Below are positions 17,901 through 26,871 of a stretch of 64,000 nucleotides of DNA, one piece after another. The notes beneath the pieces are model-generated. The model saw nothing but the letters and a program-made list of their open reading frames with translations. It did not search any database and was not told where the DNA came from. Made by a program: the position numbers and the translations under genes. This stretch comes from Spirosoma sordidisoli (GTDB taxonomy: Bacteria > Bacteroidota > Bacteroidia > Cytophagales > Spirosomataceae). Each line of letters begins with the position of its first letter. The first letter of the stretch is position 1. The DNA is taken from the NCBI RefSeq assembly GCF_004138325.1, contig NZ_SBLB01000001.1, forward strand, positions 930,001 to 994,000, read 5' to 3'.

Positions 17901-19117
17901 TAATCGTACCTGAGTGGAATTGAAATGAAAGGACTGAGCAAAACAAGTCAGGACGGACTGGCCTTCTAATCGTACCTGAGTGGAATTGAAATGGTAACGT
18001 GTTTACGCTGGGCAGTCAGACCTACACCGCTTCTAATCGTACCTGAGTGGAATTGAAATACAACGTGTCCACCTGCGGATCGTAGTAGAACTCACTTCTA
18101 ATCGTACCTGAGTGGAATTGAAATCGGCTTCGGCATTGCCAGACGCGTGGCTGACCTGCTCTTCTAATCGTACCTGAGTGGAATTGAAATGCGCGACCGC
18201 AACCCTTACACTCCTGCAAAGATGAACTTCTAATCGTACCTGAGTGGAATTGAAATACTACAAGCTTGACACCAAGCTGCCCGCCGATGCCGAACTTCTA
18301 ATCGTACCTGAGTGGAATTGAAATTGGGTAAAGAGAAGCTGCCCCAATTGACCCTCGCGTCTTCTAATCGTACCTGAGTGGAATTGAAATCGATCAACCC
18401 GCCGTTCTCGATCAGCTCGTGCTCCATGCTTCTAATCGTACCTGAGTGGAATTGAAATGGGTATCGCATCGGCCGCTTCGCTGGGCTACGATTACTTCTA
18501 ATCGTACCTGAGTGGAATTGAAATGTGGTTTCGTCGCTGATGGTATGAAATACCGGTTCGCTTCTAATCGTACCTGAGTGGAATTGAAATTTACCCTGAA
18601 CCGGCCCGGTGGCGGCACCAGCACCTCTTCTAATCGTACCTGAGTGGAATTGAAATTTGGATGACCGCCAGTTTTTAAAGCTGTTGAGGATACCTTCTAA
18701 TCGTACCTGAGTGGAATTGAAATACGGTACGCGGTTGTTTGCGGGTAAGTCGGTCTACCTTCTAATCGTACCTGAGTGGAATTGAAATGCCAGATCGGAT
18801 TCGAAGTACTTCGCCCCTTCGTAGCTTCTAATCGTACCTGAGTGGAATTGAAATAAAAAGAAGGAGCCACGCTGGTGATTGCCAAACTACTTCTAATCGT
18901 ACCTGAGTGGAATTGAAATAGAAGATACCAGGCTGGGGTTTCTGGACGAAGCTCACTTCTAATCGTACCTGAGTGGAATTGAAATTGTTTTACGCCCTTG
19001 GGTCGTAATTTGTCGGAAATACTTCTAATCGTACCTGAGTGGAATTGAAATTCCGGCCGCAGTGAAGACCCTGCATGAACTGTACACTTCCCAATCGTAC
19101 CTGAGTGGAATTGAAGT
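15000..19117 (+). CRISPR. CRISPR array, 63 repeats and 62 spacers (type I-B)
   Basis: The 30-base repeat begins CTTCTAATCGTACC and ends GAGTGGAATTGAAAT. I located 63 copies starting at 15000, 15066, 15134 and so on to 19088. Spacers are 34-38 bases long except one of 30 (17735-17764). All copies look identical except the last (19088-19117), which differs at four positions; this marks the leader-distal, oldest end. The repeat strand matches the cas genes, and the 3' end ATTGAAAT is the expected 8-nt handle left by Cas6. Spacers 38 (17472-17507) and 41 (17669-17704) are identical. Open reading frames on the minus strand here are only translated repeats (recurring FNSTQVRLE and FQFHSGTIR) and are not genes. 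Confidence 0.99.
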
Positions 19118-19214
19118 GAGCGGGGAGTTGGTTGAGTTATTCGGTTGGTCCGTTAGGATTTGGGGGGTTGGTTCTTTGGTTGATGAAGGTACTCCATAAT
19201 GCCTGATGCTAACT

Positions 19215-19859
19215 ATGAAATCATACCTCATTGCGCTGGCTACAGCGGTCGTGCTGGCGGGCTGCGCCGGCGCTAAAACCACCCAACAGGCCAATGGCTG
19301 GACCAGCCTCTTCGATGGAAAAACCCTCACCGGCTGGCGGGCCGCCGAAAACCCGGCCACCTTCAGCGTACAGGATGGGGCCATTGTGGTCTTCGGCCCA
19401 CGAGCCCACCTGTTCTACGACGGACCCGTCAACAACCATTCGTTCAAGAACTTCGAGTGGAAAGCGCAGGTGAAAACAATGCCCGGCGCCAACTCCGGCA
19501 TGTTCATCCATACCACCTACCAGGATACTGGCTGGCCCGTCAACGGCTACGAAATTCAGGTGAACCAGACCCATACCGACTGGCGAAAGACCGGCAGCGT
19601 GTACTCGTTTCAGGATGTGAAAGAAACCTTCGTCAAAGACGACGAATGGTATACCGAACAGATTACGGTCGAGGGTAAAAAAGTCACCGTCCGCATCAAC
19701 GGCAAAGTCATCAACGAATATACCGAACCCGATACTGCCGAACGCACCGGCGATAACGCCACCCGCCGGCTCAGCAGCGGCACCGTGGCGCTGCAGGGCC
19801 ATGACCCCAAAAGCAAAGTGCTCTACAAAGACATTATGATCCGGGTGCTGCCCGATTGA
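19215..19859 (+). CDS. DUF1080 family secreted lipoprotein (3-keto-disaccharide hydrolase-like domain)
   Basis: The product is 214 aa from ATG 19215 (an in-frame ATG at 19206 adds three residues). A signal peptide ends in the lipobox LAGC, so the mature protein is a lipoprotein. The rest is one DUF1080 domain: a start of the form NGWTSLFDGKTLTGWR, then GANSGMFIH, and YEIQVNQTH. This is a concanavalin-like jelly roll that acts on or binds sugars; some members hydrolyse 3-keto-glycosides. It stands alone just after the array and does not seem connected with CRISPR function. The substrate is unknown. Confidence 0.87.
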   Translation: MKSYLIALATAVVLAGCAGAKTTQQANGWTSLFDGKTLTGWRAAENPATFSVQDGAIVVFGPRAHLFYDGPVNNHSFKNFEWKAQVKTMPGANSGMFIHTTYQDTGWPVNGYEIQVNQTHTDWRKTGSVYSFQDVKETFVKDDEWYTEQITVEGKKVTVRINGKVINEYTEPDTAERTGDNATRRLSSGTVALQGHDPKSKVLYKDIMIRVLPD

Positions 19860-19944
19860 TCGACTTTCCTGTCAATACGAACGGTCGGTTTGGGCGCCTA
19901 ACTGTGCGCCCGAACCGACCGTTCGTGTTTCTTCGGACAGTAGC

Positions 19945-20934
19945 CTACCGGAATTTCTGGATACTGTACTGGTTACTTTGCAACTGGCCGGGGTTCATGG
20001 CCATGGCCGCTGCGCCTACCTCACCGATCCGGGCATTGAGGGTGAAGATACTGTTGTTGACCAGCACGTTGGTGGTAGCCTGCGCATAGCCGTTCGTGTC
20101 GTTCCGGACCAGGCTGGCCGTGGCAAAATTGTCGGTGCTGCGAACCAGGGATACCTGACTGCCGCTGTTGGTCACGATATATAGATCGGTCGTCCCCACG
20201 AGGGTAATGCCGTCGCCCCCCTGCAGGGTCAGCCCGCCCACTTCGGTGATGGCGTTGCCGTTGTTGAGATCGATCTTGAAGAGCTTGCCTTCACTGGTTT
20301 TTACGGCAATCAGGTAGCCACCGGGGTGATAGATGATGCCGTTCATACCGAACATGCCCATGGGCGCGCCCAGGCGGGTGTCGTTCACCAGAATAGAGGG
20401 GGTTCCGTCGGGCGCTACTTTATAAATCACCGGGGCAAACGAATCCGTTACGTAGACGTTGTTCTGCGGATCGACCGCCAGATCGTTGGCAAAATGACGA
20501 ACGCCCGGCAACAGATTATCCAGGTCGACGCGGTTGGTAAGCTGGCGGGTAGTCAGGTCGAACACCAGCAGTTCGGCCAGCTGAAAAGCGGTTTCGGGTT
20601 TACTCTTGACCGAAACGCCCTGGTCGCCGTTGCAGACCAGGATCCGGCCGTTCCCTACCTTAACCCCGATGCCGCTGATGAGGGCCGGGTCGGTGAGCAG
20701 GTCTTCGTACACGCCCGTTGTCGACACGGTGCCGATTTTCCCCTGGGTGATCGACGTAATAATGAACCGATCCAGCTGCGCGGAGTACGCAATTCCTTCG
20801 GGGTACTGGCGGGCGGCCGTAAACTCGATCCGATCCGGGAAAACGGCATTGGGACTGTCGCGGTGATCTTCGCAGCCCGTCAGGCAGGCAGAAGCGGCCA
20901 GCAGAACGCCGGAGACGATACACGATGTTTTCAT
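19945..20934 (-). CDS. SMP-30/NHL-type beta-propeller lipoprotein, copy 1
   Basis: The product is 329 aa from ATG 20934; the reading can be extended to 20988, but the start chosen gives a normal signal peptide ending in lipobox LTGC. The mature part contains repeated beta-propeller blades, with SITQGKIGTV, HFANDLAVDPQNNVYVTDSFAPVIYKV and GIIYHPGGYLIAVK as landmarks (the second is written here only as HFANDLAVDP and VTDSFAPVIY). Such SMP-30/gluconolactonase-like folds occur in sugar lactonases and in proteins of unknown activity. It is a close paralogue of the next gene (21033-22022) and lies 98 bases downstream of it. The exact activity is unknown. Confidence 0.8.
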   Translation of the reverse strand: MKTSCIVSGVLLAASACLTGCEDHRDSPNAVFPDRIEFTAARQYPEGIAYSAQLDRFIITSITQGKIGTVSTTGVYEDLLTDPALISGIGVKVGNGRILVCNGDQGVSVKSKPETAFQLAELLVFDLTTRQLTNRVDLDNLLPGVRHFANDLAVDPQNNVYVTDSFAPVIYKVAPDGTPSILVNDTRLGAPMGMFGMNGIIYHPGGYLIAVKTSEGKLFKIDLNNGNAITEVGGLTLQGGDGITLVGTTDLYIVTNSGSQVSLVRSTDNFATASLVRNDTNGYAQATTNVLVNNSIFTLNARIGEVGAAAMAMNPGQLQSNQYSIQKFR

Positions 20935-21032
20935 AACGAAGGACTTAACAATAGATAAAATATATAGAACAAGACGACCAACTGGCACGCCCTTTCCAGT
21001 AAGTATGTGTCAAGTCACTTTGTTTCTCTATA

Positions 21033-22022
21033 TTACGGAGTGGGAACGGCCGGCCGAAACTGCTGGATGCTGTAGTCGCGGGCCTGAAGCTGGGCGGGGT
21101 TACCGGCCGCTGCGCTCACCTCACCGATGCGGGCGTTGAGGGTATAGATCCGACTGCCCACGGCCACGCTGGTGGTGGCCTGCTCGTAGCCCGTGGTGTC
21201 TGCGCTGACGAGGGTGGCCGTTTTCCAGTCGTCGGTACTTCTCAGCCGGGATACTTTCCGCCGTTCGTTCACGACATAAAGGTCATTGTCCAGCAGCGTC
21301 AGGCCATCGCCCCCCGCTACGGTTACGCCCGTAATTTCGGTGATGATATTCGGATTGGCCACGCTGACCTTAAACAGTTTGCCTTCGTTCGATTTCACCA
21401 CGATCAGGTAACCGCCGGGGTGGTAAACGATACCATTCAGGTTGAACCCCTGCGCCCCGGCAAACAGGGGGCTATTGATAAAAATAGCGGGCTTATAGTC
21501 GGGCGTAACGCGGTAGATCACCGGCGCAAACGAGTCGGTGATGTAGGCGTTCCCCTGCGGATCGAAGGCCAGGTCGTTGGCAAAATGGGGGACCCCTGGC
21601 AGCAGCGAGTCGAGCCGGACGGCCTGCACCCGGGCGCGGGTCGTGAGGTTAAACACCAGCAGCCCGGCCGTCCTGAGGGTGGTCTGGACAGTGCTTTTGG
21701 TCGATACCCCCTGATCGGCGTTGCAGACGTACAGCAGGTTGCCGCGAATTTTCAGCCCGATGCCGCTGATGAGTCCAGTATCGGTGAGGAAGTCGGCGTA
21801 CCGCCCGTTGAGGTCAACGGTCCCTATTTTTCCCTGCGTAATGGAGCTGACCAGAAACCGGTCGAGAGCGGGTGAATAGGTAATGCCTTCGGGATAGAGC
21901 CGGTCAGCCTGGAACGCAATTCGCTCGGGAAATACGGCCGCATCGAACTCGCTGTCGGGCGTGTTGCAGGCCCACATACCGGCCAGGAAAAGAACGGGAA
22001 GGCGTAGCAGATACCGGAACAT
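21033..22022 (-). CDS. SMP-30/NHL-type beta-propeller lipoprotein, copy 2
   Basis: The product is 329 aa from ATG 22022; the ATG at 22049 would put nine polar residues before the signal peptide. The signal peptide ends near AGMWAC, giving a lipoprotein. It matches copy 1 through its whole length: VFPERIAFQADRLYPEGITY against VFPDRIEFTAARQYPEGIAY, SSITQGKIGTV against TSITQGKIGTV, and SFAPVIYRV against SFAPVIYKV. The pair arose by tandem duplication. The two genes are on the same strand and are probably co-transcribed, with copy 2 first. The function is unknown; an extracellular lactonase or ligand-binding propeller is possible. Confidence 0.8.
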   Translation of the reverse strand: MFRYLLRLPVLFLAGMWACNTPDSEFDAAVFPERIAFQADRLYPEGITYSPALDRFLVSSITQGKIGTVDLNGRYADFLTDTGLISGIGLKIRGNLLYVCNADQGVSTKSTVQTTLRTAGLLVFNLTTRARVQAVRLDSLLPGVPHFANDLAFDPQGNAYITDSFAPVIYRVTPDYKPAIFINSPLFAGAQGFNLNGIVYHPGGYLIVVKSNEGKLFKVSVANPNIITEITGVTVAGGDGLTLLDNDLYVVNERRKVSRLRSTDDWKTATLVSADTTGYEQATTSVAVGSRIYTLNARIGEVSAAAGNPAQLQARDYSIQQFRPAVPTP

Positions 22023-22123
22023 AGGCGAACGGTTTACTCGGTGAGACAACGGATTCCATAAAATAGCGAAAAACTATCCGTTTTGTTTTGGGTTTACACT
22101 AAAAACGTAATACTACCAACGTC

Positions 22124-22489
22124 ATGAATCATTTCACCACCTTAACCGAAGCCATGGAAGCCCTGCGCGAACGCGGCTACACCCACGAATTCGGCCCGAA
22201 AAGCGATTATCTGGAAGAGAAAAGCACCGAGACCAAACTCAAAAGCGATGAGTTCAACGTGGACGAGTTCCACCGGTTCGAGGGCACGTCGGACCCCGGC
22301 GATGAGATGACGTTATACGCCATTACGGCTGCCAACGGCATGAAAGGCGTCTTTGTATCGGCCCAGGGCACTTACTCCAACGAGGCCTCGTCGGAACTGA
22401 TGGCCAAGTTCAACGTATCGGACCGCGCAGGCGTCAACACCGACGGCGCGGTGCAGCCGATGGATGGTTTGCCCGTCGGCGATAATTGA
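22124..22489 (+). CDS. Small conserved Bacteroidota protein of unknown function
   Basis: The product is 121 aa with no signal peptide or membrane segment. The sequence is acidic and begins MNHFTTLTEAMEALRERGYTHEF. Relatives in Bacteroidota are common and are sometimes named phosphoribosylpyrophosphate synthetase, but this protein is far too short for that enzyme and lacks its PRPP-binding motif, so that name should not be used. The gene is divergent from the propeller pair and is followed by a terminator at 22511. Confidence 0.75.
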   Translation: MNHFTTLTEAMEALRERGYTHEFGPKSDYLEEKSTETKLKSDEFNVDEFHRFEGTSDPGDEMTLYAITAANGMKGVFVSAQGTYSNEASSELMAKFNVSDRAGVNTDGAVQPMDGLPVGDN

Positions 22490-22510
22490 TTTTTGTCATA
22501 TTTGCAAGAA

Positions 22511-22545
22511 AAAAGCCCGGAACATACTCAATTTTCCGGGCTTTT
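22511..22545 (+). terminator. Hairpin terminator upstream of queA
   Basis: AAAAGCCCGGAA (22511-22522) and TTCCGGGCTTTT (22534-22545) form a perfect 12-bp stem with an 11-base loop. A and T runs on the two sides allow function in both directions. Confidence 0.8.
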
Positions 22546-22548
22546 CGC

Positions 22549-22556
22549 TATATTTG
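22549..22556 (+). promoter_or_regulatory. Bacteroidota-type -7 promoter element for queA
   Basis: TATATTTG fits the TAnnTTTG consensus exactly and lies 45 bases before the queA ATG, directly after the terminator. No clear TTTG was identified at -33. Confidence 0.55.
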
Positions 22557-22601
22557 CGCCCTTTACAGAAAAAAGATTGTTGTTATTCGTGCTGATAGAT
22601 C

Positions 22602-23645
22602 ATGAAATTATCCGAATTCAAGTTTGATTTACCCGAGAGTCTCATTGCTAAATACCCGGTTGAGCGGGGTGAATCGCGGTTGATGGTTGTTGACCGTAAA
22701 GCCAAAACCATTGAGCATAAACAGTTTTCGGATATACTCAGCTATTTTACCGATGGTGATGTAATGGTCATCAACAACACGAAAGTGTTTCCGGCGCGTT
22801 TGTATGGCAACAAAGAAAAAACCGGCGCTAAAATTGAAGTCTTCCTGCTGCGGGAACTGAACCGCGAAATGAAACTGTGGGACGTACTGGTCGATCCGGC
22901 CCGTAAGATCCGCGTTGGGAACAAACTGTATTTCGGCGACAGTGATCTGGTAGCGGAAGTTATCGACAACACCACCTCGCGCGGCCGTACGATCCGTTTC
23001 CTGTTCGACGGCAACCACGAGGAGTTTATGAAAGCGGTGGATGAACTGGGCGAAACCCCCATCCCGCGCGAGATGCAGCGCGAAGCCGAACTGGCCGACC
23101 GGGATCATTACCAGACCGTTTTTGCCCAGCACGTTGGCGCCGTAGCGGCTCCTACGGCCGGTCTGCACTTTACCCGCGCCATGATGAAGCGGATGGAGAT
23201 CAAAGGCATTCACTTTGCGCCGATTACGCTGCACGTTGGCCTGGGTACGTTTCGTCAGGTAGACGTAGAAGACCTCACCAAGCACAAAACCGATTCGGAA
23301 AACTACCGGATTCCGGCCGATGCGGCCCAGATCGTCAATACCGCGCTCGATGGCGGCAAACGGGTCTGTGCGGTAGGTACCACCTCGCTCAAAGCCATCG
23401 AATCGTCGGTGTCGGCCAATAGCCGCCTGAAGCCGGTAGAGGGCTGGACGGATAAGTTTATCTTCCCCCCCTACGATTTCAAAATCGCCAATTCGCTGCT
23501 GACCAGCCTGCACCTGCCCGAGTCGATCCTGATCATGATGACGAGCGCGTTTGGCGGTCATGAGCTGATCAAGGAAGCGTATCAGGTAGCCATCAAGGAG
23601 AAGTATCGCTTCTTCAGCTATGGCGATGCCATGCTGATTCTGTAG
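22602..23645 (+). CDS. queA: S-adenosylmethionine:tRNA ribosyltransferase-isomerase QueA
   Basis: The product is 347 aa, the normal length for QueA. It begins [19 protein letters not shown], with the further family signatures [24 protein letters not shown] and [10 protein letters not shown]. The enzyme moves the ribosyl part of S-adenosylmethionine to preQ1 at position 34 of tRNA with a GUN anticodon, giving epoxyqueuosine in the cytosol. Other queuosine genes are not in the window. It is followed by ispD after 55 bases. A clear -7 element precedes it. Confidence 0.97.
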   Translation: MKLSEFKFDLPESLIAKYPVERGESRLMVVDRKAKTIEHKQFSDILSYFTDGDVMVINNTKVFPARLYGNKEKTGAKIEVFLLRELNREMKLWDVLVDPARKIRVGNKLYFGDSDLVAEVIDNTTSRGRTIRFLFDGNHEEFMKAVDELGETPIPREMQREAELADRDHYQTVFAQHVGAVAAPTAGLHFTRAMMKRMEIKGIHFAPITLHVGLGTFRQVDVEDLTKHKTDSENYRIPADAAQIVNTALDGGKRVCAVGTTSLKAIESSVSANSRLKPVEGWTDKFIFPPYDFKIANSLLTSLHLPESILIMMTSAFGGHELIKEAYQVAIKEKYRFFSYGDAMLIL

Positions 23646-23674
23646 GCCCGCGCCCGATAGTGGGTTGTCGTTTG

Positions 23675-23682
23675 TAGTTTTG
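23675..23682 (+). promoter_or_regulatory. Bacteroidota-type -7 promoter element for ispD
   Basis: TAGTTTTG fits TAnnTTTG and lies 18 bases before the ispD ATG, inside the 55-base queA-ispD gap. A GTTG at 23664-23667 is too close to be a normal -33 element. Confidence 0.45.
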
Positions 23683-23700
23683 CGTCAGTTTATCCTTCGC

Positions 23701-24402
23701 ATGACAACCCACGACCAACCGACGTCCTCCCCGGCCAGCCCGGCCTGTTTTGCCATTATCGTTGCCGGTGGCAGTGGTAGCCGGATGAAATCGGATATTC
23801 CCAAGCAGTTTCTGCTGCTGAACGGCAAGCCGATCCTGCAACATACACTGGACCAGTTTCTGGCGGTACTGCCCGCCGAACAGATCATACTCGTACTGCC
23901 CGCCCGCGAACGCCAGACCTGGTTGTCGCTGTGCGGGCAGTACGGCTTTCAGGCACCGGTGCGGGTGATCGACGGCGGAGCCTCGCGCTTTCAGTCGGTA
24001 CGCAACGGCCTGCAGGCGCTTCCCCTGTCGGTCGACGGTGGCGTTGTGGCGGTACACGACGGGGTTCGGCCGTTCATTGCGCCCGATATTATCCGGACCA
24101 GCTTCGAGACGGCTGCCCGCCTGGGTTCGGCGGTGACCTGCGTACCGGCCAAGGATTCCGTTCGGATTGTCGGGGCCGACGGCATGAGCCGGGCCATTGA
24201 CCGGGCTAGTGTCCGGCTCGTACAGACCCCACAGACGTTTCGGCTCGACTGGTTCCGGCAGGCGTTCGCTACCGATGAACAGCCTCACTTCACCGACTGC
24301 GCCAGTGTGCTCGAACATGCCGGTTTCCCCATCGCGCTCATCGATGGTGCCTACGAAAACATCAAGATCACGACCCCCGACGATCTGGGGCACCGGGGGT
24401 AG
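23701..24402 (+). CDS. ispD: 2-C-methyl-D-erythritol 4-phosphate cytidylyltransferase IspD
   Basis: The product is 233 aa from ATG 23701; the upstream TTG at 23665 overlaps the promoter and is rejected. The nucleotidyltransferase signature is VAGGSGSRMKSDIPKQF, where the Gly-rich loop and Lys bind CTP. Downstream are VAVHDGVRPF and DCASVLEHAG, both typical of IspD. The enzyme makes CDP-methylerythritol in the MEP route to isoprenoids, so the organism likely uses the MEP pathway. IspF and other MEP genes are not in the window. Confidence 0.95.
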   Translation: MTTHDQPTSSPASPACFAIIVAGGSGSRMKSDIPKQFLLLNGKPILQHTLDQFLAVLPAEQIILVLPARERQTWLSLCGQYGFQAPVRVIDGGASRFQSVRNGLQALPLSVDGGVVAVHDGVRPFIAPDIIRTSFETAARLGSAVTCVPAKDSVRIVGADGMSRAIDRASVRLVQTPQTFRLDWFRQAFATDEQPHFTDCASVLEHAGFPIALIDGAYENIKITTPDDLGHRG

Positions 24403-24520
24403 CTAGCCAGGTAAGCCAGGTCTTTTATCCATATCGCCCTTACCGGGGCTGGGTGTAAGCGACGGCTTTTGTTGCTATTCCTCCCCTGCCGGGGCTGGCG
24501 TCCTGTGGCGTTAGATTCCG

Positions 24521-24528
24521 TAACTTGC
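24521..24528 (+). promoter_or_regulatory. Possible -7 element upstream of meaB
   Basis: TAACTTGC resembles TAnnTTTG with one T missing and lies 29 bases before the meaB ATG in a 155-base gap. The same octamer occurs at 45148-45155 before the MMPL gene. It is weak evidence. Confidence 0.25.
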
Positions 24529-24557
24529 TGGTCCGATCGTTCGTTTAACCCGCTTTC

Positions 24558-25529
24558 ATGCGTCACCGCTTTCCGCCCGATTACTACATCAACGGTATCC
24601 TGAACGGCGACCGGCTTACGCTCAGCCGCGCCATTACCCTCGTCGAGAGCCGTCGGTCAGACGATCAGCTCCTGGCGCAACAGGTACTGGAAGGGGTGTT
24701 GCCCAACACCGGTCGCAGCATCCGGGTCGGCATTACGGGGGTGCCGGGCGTCGGAAAAAGTACGTTCATCGAAGCCTTCGGTCGCTACCTGACCGGGCAG
24801 GGTCATCGACTGGCCGTACTGGCCGTAGACCCCACCAGCCAGCGATCGGGCGGTAGCCTGCTCGGCGACAAAACCCGGATGGAGACGCTCTCGATGGACC
24901 CGAACGCCTACATCCGCCCCTCCCCGGCTGGTGACTCGCTGGGGGGTGTGGCGCACCGTACGCGCGAAACTATCCTGCTCTGCGAAGCCGCTGGCTACGA
25001 CGTCGTTCTGGTCGAAACGGTAGGCGTGGGTCAATCCGAAACGGTGGTGCACGGCATGGTCGACTTTTTCCTGCTGCTCATGCTGGCGGGTGCCGGAGAC
25101 GAGTTGCAGGGCATGAAACGCGGCATCATGGAGCTGGCCGACGCGCTCTGTATCACCAAAGCCGACGGCGACAACCGGGCCGCGGCCGACCGGGCGCGGG
25201 TCGAGTACCAGAACGCGCTGCACCTGTTTCCGCCTACCGGCACCGGCTGGTTTCCGCCCGTCCTGACCGGCTCAGCCCTCACCGGCGAAGGCGTGGACAC
25301 GGTCTGGCAAACCATCCGGGATCAGCAGCAACTAACAACGGCCAACGGCTACCGCAACCAGCGTCGGCAGGAGCAGCAGCTTACCTGGTTCAGGGCCCTG
25401 CTGCGGCAGCGACTCGAGGGTATGTTTTACGAGCAGCCCGGTATGCGCGAGCGGCTAGCCCATATCGAAGAGCAGGTTCGGACCGGCACCCTCCTCCCCG
25501 GCCCCGCCATCAGCCAGCTTCTGCACTAA
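24558..25529 (+). CDS. meaB: Methylmalonyl-CoA mutase-associated GTPase MeaB (ArgK family)
   Basis: The product is 323 aa. It is a G3E-family P-loop GTPase: Walker A GVPGVGKST near residue 60, the segment AVDPTSQRSGGSLLGDKTRM, the Walker B/switch region VETVGVGQSE, and the base-specificity motif TKADGDN. MeaB loads and protects adenosylcobalamin in methylmalonyl-CoA mutase in the cytosol. The mutase subunits are not in this window, which is common in this phylum. The old name ArgK (arginine/ornithine kinase) is misleading. A minus-strand terminator follows. Confidence 0.94.
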   Translation: MRHRFPPDYYINGILNGDRLTLSRAITLVESRRSDDQLLAQQVLEGVLPNTGRSIRVGITGVPGVGKSTFIEAFGRYLTGQGHRLAVLAVDPTSQRSGGSLLGDKTRMETLSMDPNAYIRPSPAGDSLGGVAHRTRETILLCEAAGYDVVLVETVGVGQSETVVHGMVDFFLLLMLAGAGDELQGMKRGIMELADALCITKADGDNRAAADRARVEYQNALHLFPPTGTGWFPPVLTGSALTGEGVDTVWQTIRDQQQLTTANGYRNQRRQEQQLTWFRALLRQRLEGMFYEQPGMRERLAHIEEQVRTGTLLPGPAISQLLH

Positions 25530-25556
25530 AAAAAGCCACCGCTCAACGCAGTGGCT
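25527..25556 (-). terminator. Terminator of the wrbA-like gene
   Basis: AGCCAC (25534-25539) pairs with GTGGCT (25551-25556). Read on the minus strand, the hairpin is followed by seven T (complement of 25527-25533), so it serves the minus-strand gene that ends at 25583. Confidence 0.7.
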
Positions 25557-25582
25557 CCAGATGTGGGATAGAAGAAAAAAAA

Positions 25583-26194
25583 TTAAGCATGCTGCGGTTG
25601 CCCGACAAAAGTAGCCGTCACTTCGGCTACGCGCTTACCCTGAAACCGGGCCGCATCCAGGGCGACCTCGTCGGGTGGCACCGTACCGTTCTGGCTCGTA
25701 TGGGAGGTACCATAGGGGTTGCCCGACTGGAACTGAATCGGATCAGCGTAGCCCGGACCAACAATGATACTGCCCCAGTGGTAAAAGGTGTTGTTCAGAC
25801 TCAGCAGCGTCGACTCATGGCCACCGTGGGCCGTAGCCGCGCTGGTAAACGACGACCCAATTTTGTTCACGAGCTTGCCCTGCCCCCAGAGCGGACCGGT
25901 TGAATCGATAAACTGCTTGAGCTGCGCAGCCGGCATACCGTAGCGCGTTGGTGCGCCCAGGATGATGGCATCGGCCCATTCCAGATCGGCCAGCGTAGCC
26001 TCGGGCACATCCTGGGTTTCGAGCCGGTGAGTCGACCAGCCTTCGTTCGATGCAATGGCTTCTTCGGGAGCCAGTTCTTTCACTTTCAGCAGCCGCACCT
26101 CGGCGCCGGCCTGTCTGGCTCCTTCTTCGATGGCGCGGGCTATTTTGTAGGTAGTACCCGTGGCACTGTAATAGATGATGGCAACTTTTGTCAT
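25583..26194 (-). CDS. wrbA: NAD(P)H:quinone oxidoreductase, WrbA-type flavodoxin
   Basis: The product is 203 aa, the normal size for WrbA. The FMN phosphate-binding loop is at the start (IIYYSATGTTYKIA). Other signatures are GAPTRYGMPAAQLKQFID and the FMN/active-site segment TSAATAHGGHESTLLS. The enzyme reduces quinones by two electrons and protects against redox stress in the cytosol. The start ATG is well placed before the first beta strand. It is transcribed alone. Confidence 0.94.
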   Translation of the reverse strand: MTKVAIIYYSATGTTYKIARAIEEGARQAGAEVRLLKVKELAPEEAIASNEGWSTHRLETQDVPEATLADLEWADAIILGAPTRYGMPAAQLKQFIDSTGPLWGQGKLVNKIGSSFTSAATAHGGHESTLLSLNNTFYHWGSIIVGPGYADPIQFQSGNPYGTSHTSQNGTVPPDEVALDAARFQGKRVAEVTATFVGQPQHA

Positions 26195-26240
26195 GCGCTC
26201 TTGTTGGAAAAGATAAATGTATATACACGAAAAGGGCTAC

Positions 26241-26284
26241 AAGAAAGCCCCTGGTCCGTTCATGCGTCTGAACCGGCCAGGGGC
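26241..26284 (-). terminator. Terminator of the acidic-protein gene 26296-26748
   Basis: GCCCCTGG (26247-26254) pairs with CCAGGGGC (26277-26284); read on the minus strand the stem is followed by TTTCTT. It directly follows the stop of the upstream minus-strand gene. Confidence 0.65.
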
Positions 26285-26295
26285 CTGTCTACAGC

Positions 26296-26748
26296 TTAGG
26301 AGTTACCCAGCGTACGGTCTGGCTCATTAGCCCGGGTGGCCGGGATAGCGCCTTCCTGCGTGCTGCGGTTCCAGTCAGCGTCGGCCACTTTCTCATCGGT
26401 AGAGAGGGCGTCTGGGTTCTGGTAAGCCGTCATGGGGTTGTCTTCGTCCGTCGATGCATCTTCGGCGTTCATAGGCAGCGGCTCCTGTCCCCACGAAGCT
26501 CGCTTCGACTCGTCGATGCGCTCGGCCGACATGTCATCGTTCTCCTCGTCGCTGGCCAGGGCGGCCGCCTGGGTCATATCTCCCGGCACGTCAGTATCGC
26601 TGATTTCAGCGACGCGCGAGGGCAGTTCACTGTCCAGATTCTTATCGTTCAGTTGCGCCAGTTCGGGGTGAATACCCATGGTGCTGCGCATTTGCTTGGC
26701 CGCATTGGACTCGGTGCTTTCTTTGCGGGAATTGCTACTTACGCTCAT
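26296..26748 (-). CDS. Acidic, disordered protein of unknown function, copy A
   Basis: The product is 150 aa from ATG 26748 (MSVSSNSRKESTES). Readings to 26844 extend into intergenic sequence. It has no signal peptide, membrane segment or recognisable domain. It is rich in Asp, Glu, Ser, Ala and Asn and poor in hydrophobic residues, so it is probably unfolded. Landmarks are MGIHPELAQLNDKN and NPMTAYQNPDALS. It has its own terminator and lies 123 bases after the similar gene 26872-27423. The two may form a stress-related pair, but that is only a guess from composition. Confidence 0.6.
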   Translation of the reverse strand: MSVSSNSRKESTESNAAKQMRSTMGIHPELAQLNDKNLDSELPSRVAEISDTDVPGDMTQAAALASDEENDDMSAERIDESKRASWGQEPLPMNAEDASTDEDNPMTAYQNPDALSTDEKVADADWNRSTQEGAIPATRANEPDRTLGNS

Positions 26749-26871
26749 AACGTTGGTTGGTTTATCGGTTAACGGAATATAGAATGGTTGATAGCCGGTG
26801 CGCCCGAACGCACTGGAGGATCGGTTGGGCACCCCCTCCGACAAAGGCAGACGGTACCGGCCATAGACCGA

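Noticed and set aside
15204..18885. Several open frames on the minus strand with repeated FQFHSGTIR or FNSTQVRLE
   Set aside because: They are the CRISPR repeat translated in two frames; they lack start signals and conserved domains.
22124..22489. Naming the small protein phosphoribosylpyrophosphate synthetase
   Set aside because: The protein is only 121 aa and lacks the PRPP-binding motif; the name would be a carried-over misannotation.
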